Positions 49,041 through 52,204 of a stretch of DNA of 52,204 nt are shown piece after piece; the first letter of the stretch is position 1; each line of letters starts with the position of its first letter. The translations under genes and the position numbers were made by a program. The stretch is from Syncephalis plumigaleata (lineage: Eukaryota; Zoopagomycota; Zoopagomycetes; Zoopagales; Piptocephalidaceae). The notes under the pieces were generated by a model. The model saw only the letters and a program-made list of their open reading frames with translations. It did no database searches and was not told where the DNA came from. The DNA lies in NCBI GenBank assembly GCA_025201365.1, contig JAIXMF010000056.1, forward strand, positions 1 to 52,204. Reading direction: 5' to 3'.

Positions 49041-52000
49041 GGTACTGATGCTACATAGTCTGAGTGCAAACATCAATAAAGCATTACTAATAAATAGCAA
49101 ATAAAATACTTGTTTATTAATAGAATGGCCCACTTTAGCATGGACTACTGAATATTTGGATGTCGTAGCGAATTTGTAATTAGTACCATTAGATGCGCAG
49201 TGTCCTAAATAACCATTAATAGTCGACAGATGAGCAATAATCGGCACTGACGTCATTCAATACTGCAGTGAATCACATGCATTATTAATAATAAATAGCA
49301 AATAAAATACTTGTTTATTAATAGAATGGTCCACTTTAGCATGGACTACTGAATATTTGGATGTCGTAGTGAATTTGTAATTAGTACCATTAGATGCGCA
49401 GTGTCCGTATTAACCATTAATAGTCGACAGATGAGCAATAATCGGTACTGACGTCATTCAATACTACGGCGAATCACGTGCATTATTACTAATAAATAGC
49501 AAATAAAATACTTGTTTATTAATAGAATGGCCCACTTTAACGCGGACTACTGAATATTTGGATGTCGTAGTGAATTTGTAATTGGTACCATTAGATGCGC
49601 AGTGTCCTAAATAACCATTAATAGTCGACAGATGAGCAATAATCGGTACTGACGTCATTCAATACTACGGCGAATCACGTGCATTATTAATAATAAATAG
49701 CAAATAAAATACTTGTTTATTAATAGAATGGCCCACTTTAACGCGGACTACTGAATATTTGGATGTCGTAGTGAATTTGTAATTGGTACCATTAGATGCG
49801 CAGTGTCCTAAATAACCATTAATAGTCGACAGATGAGCAATAATCGGTACTGACGTCACTCAATACTACGGCGAATCACGTGCATTATTAATAATAAATA
49901 GCAAATAAAATACTTGTTTATTAATAGAATGGCCCACTTTAACGCGGACTACTGAATATTTGGATGTCGTAGTGACCGTGTAATTAGTACCATTAGACGC
50001 GCAGTGTCCGTATTAACCATTAATAGTCGGCAGATGAGCAATAATCGGTACTGACGTCACTCAATATTACGGCGAATCACATGCATTATTAATAATAAAT
50101 AGCAAATAAAATACTTGTTTATTAATAGAATGGTCCACTTTAACGCGGACTACTGAATATTTGGATGTCGTAGTGAATTTGTAATTAGTACCATTAGATG
50201 CGCAGTGTCCGTATTAACCATTAATAGTCGACAGATGAGCAATAATCGGTACTGACGTCACTCAATATACGGCGAATCACATGCATTATTAATAATAAAT
50301 AGCAAATAAAATACTTGTTTATTAATAGAATGGCCCACTTTAACGCGGACTACTGAATATTTGGATGTCGTAGTGAATTTGTAATTGGTACCATTAGATG
50401 CGCAGTGTCCTAAATAACCATTAATAGTCGACAGATGAGCAATAATCGGCACTGACGTCATTCAATACTGCAGTGAATCACATGCATTATTAATAATAAA
50501 TAGCAAATAAAATACTTGTTTATTAATAGAATGGCCCACTTTAACGCGGACTACTGAATATTTGGATGTCGTAGTGAATTTGTAATTAGTACCATTAGAT
50601 GCGCAGTGTCCGTATTAACCATTAATAGTCGACAGATGAGCAATAATCGGTACTGACGTCATTCAATACTACGGCGAATCACGTGCATTATTACTAATAA
50701 ATAGCAAATAAAATACTTGTTTATTAATAGAATGGCCCACTTTAACGCGGACTACTGAATATTTGGATGTCGTAGTGAATTTGTAATTGTACCATTAGAT
50801 GCGCAGTGTCCTAAATAACCATTAATAGTCGACAGATGAGCAATAATCGGCACTGACGTCATTCAATACTGCAGTGAATCACATGCATTATTAATAATAA
50901 ATAGCAAATAAAATACTTGTTTATTAATAGAATGGTCCCACTTTAGCATGGACTACTGAATATTTGGATGTCGTAGTGAATTTGTAATTAGTACCATTAG
51001 ATGCGCAGTGTCCGTATTAACCATTAATAGTCGACAGATGAGCAATAATCGGTACTGACGTCACTCAATACTACGGCGAATCACATGCATTATTAATAAT
51101 AAATAGCAAATAAAATACTTGTTTATTAATAGAATGGCCCACTTTAACGCGGACTACTGAATATTTGGATGTCGTAGTGAATTTGTAATTAGTACCATTA
51201 GATGCGCAGTGTCCGTATTAACCATTAATAGTCGACAGATGAGCAATAATCGGTACTGACGTCACTCAATACTACGGCGAATCACATGCATTATTAATAA
51301 TAAATAGCAAATAAAATACTTGTTTATTAATAGAATGGCCCACTTTAACGCGGACTACTGAATTTTCAGATGTCGTAATGAATTTGTAATTAGTACCATT
51401 AGATGCGCAGTGTCCTAAATAACCATTAATAGTCGACAGATGAGCAATAATCGGTACTGACGTCACTCAATACTACGGCGAATCACATGCATTATTAATA
51501 ATAAATAGCAAATAAAATACTTGTTTATTAATAGAATGGCCCACTTTAACGCGGACTACTGAATATTTGGATGTCGTAGTGAATTTGTAATTAGTACCAT
51601 TAGATGCGCAGTGTCCTAAATAACCATTAATAGTCGACAGATGAGCAATAATCGGTACTGACGTCACTCAATACTACGGCGAATCACATGCATTATTAAT
51701 AATAAATAGCAAATAAAATACTTGTTTATTAATAGAATCGACCCACTTTAACGCGGACTACTGAATATTTGGATGTCGTAGTGAATTTGTAATTAGTACC
51801 ATTAGATGCGCAGTGTCCGTATTAACCATTAATAGTCGACAGATGAGCAATAATCGGTACTGACGTCACTCAATACTACGGCGAATCACATGCATTATTA
51901 ATAATAAATAGCAAATAAAATACTTGTTTATTAATAGAATGGCCCACTTTAACGTGGACTACTGAATATTTGGATGTCGTAGTGAATTTGTAATTAGTAC

Positions 52001-52204
52001 CATTAGATGCGCAGTGTCCGTATTAACCATTAATAGTCGACAGATGAGCAATAATCGGTACTGACGTCACTCAATACTACGGCGAATCACGTGCATTATT
52101 AATAATAAATAGCAAATAAAATACTTGTTTATTAATAGAATGGCCCACTTTAACGCGGACTACTGAATATTTGGATGTCGTAGTGAATTTGTAATTAGTA
52201 CCAT
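49041..52204. repeat. Satellite array, 201-bp unit, about 16 copies, continuing past the window
   Basis: The marker GACTACTGAA recurs at 49143, 49344, 49545, 49746, 49947, 50148, 50348, 50549, 50750, 50951, 51152, 51353, 51554, 51756, 51957 and 52158: period 201, with single 200 and 202 steps from one-base indels. The left border is degenerate (49041-49080). Units are very similar (mostly a few percent different) and differ at a small set of linked sites: CCTAAATAACC or CCGTATTAACC, ATTAGTACC or ATTGGTACC, TTAGCATGG or TTAACGCGG, CATTC or CACTC. Every full unit has the palindrome TGACGTCA and the SalI-like GTCGACAG (one GTCGGCAG). Minus-strand frames of 64-77 codons occur in some units but are interrupted in others, so coding is unlikely. 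Centromeric, subtelomeric or heterochromatic satellite are all possible. Confidence 0.95.

Noticed and set aside
49023-51667. Repeated minus-strand frames of 64-77 codons in the satellite
   Set aside because: The frame repeats only because 201 is divisible by three. About half of the units have an in-frame stop (the CCGTATTAACC type) or a GTG instead of ATG, so coding selection is not evident.
49041-52204. CRISPR array or tandem-gene interpretation of the repeat
   Set aside because: The whole 201-bp unit is repeated with no unique spacers, and the host is eukaryotic.

Overview
The window is eukaryotic and almost certainly from an early-diverging filamentous fungus (Mucoromycota or Zoopagomycota-like; this placement is inference). 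It holds 17 protein-coding genes, most split by very short introns (about 45-120 nt) with GTAAGT-type donors, CTAAC/CTAAT-like branch sites and AG acceptors. The gene content is fungal (FAB1 with a FYVE finger, TOM40, an AA11-like secreted LPMO, an NRP1-type protein), but it also includes TMEM62 and RNF121 homologues, families best known from animals. No tRNA, rRNA, CRISPR array or bacterial gene was seen.

Layout. 1-0.56 kb (+): 3' end of a WD40 gene with an apparent one-base frameshift. 0.85-2.7 kb (-): sodium:solute symporter, convergent with the WD40 gene over a shared palindromic poly(A) signal. 3.4-7.8 kb (+): TOM40 and the mitochondrial ribosome-recycling GTPase MEF2. 7.8-11.9 kb (+): a long pyrimidine-rich leader region and GSK3 kinase. 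12.9-17.6 kb (+): ETF-ubiquinone oxidoreductase and a secreted Shewanella-like metallophosphatase. 17.8-22.0 kb (-): AA11-like LPMO and TMEM62-type membrane phosphoesterase. 22.5-23.6 kb (+): an unrecognised small membrane protein. 23.7-37.0 kb (-): RBM42-like RRM protein, alpha-actinin (13 exons, one of 13 nt) and FAB1 (2680 aa). 39.1-40.0 kb (+): HIT-finger protein (ZNHIT3/HIT1). 40.3-45.5 kb (-): ubiquitin-L40 fusion, citrate synthase, RNF121-like RING protein. 46.1-48.5 kb (+): NRP1-like protein with a degenerate exonuclease domain, an RRM and five RanBP2 zinc fingers. 49.0 kb to the end: a satellite array of about sixteen 201-bp units that runs off the window.

Two related terminal-inverted-repeat elements, one of 238 bp and one of 1125 bp, both with TA target duplications, flank FAB1 in opposite orientation. 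The short one looks like an internally deleted copy of the long one. The long one ends 51 bp before the HIT1 start codon.

The genes are a typical eukaryotic mixture rather than a pathway cluster. Several products act in mitochondria (TOM40 import, MEF2 translation, ETF-QO, citrate synthase), but they are interspersed with unrelated genes. I found no convincing new multi-gene system. The most unusual signals are the satellite with a TGACGTCA palindrome in every complete unit, the transposon pair, and the gene-structure extremes: a 13-nt microexon, a start codon alone on its exon, a 9-nt last coding exon, two GC-AG introns and a tandem splice donor.
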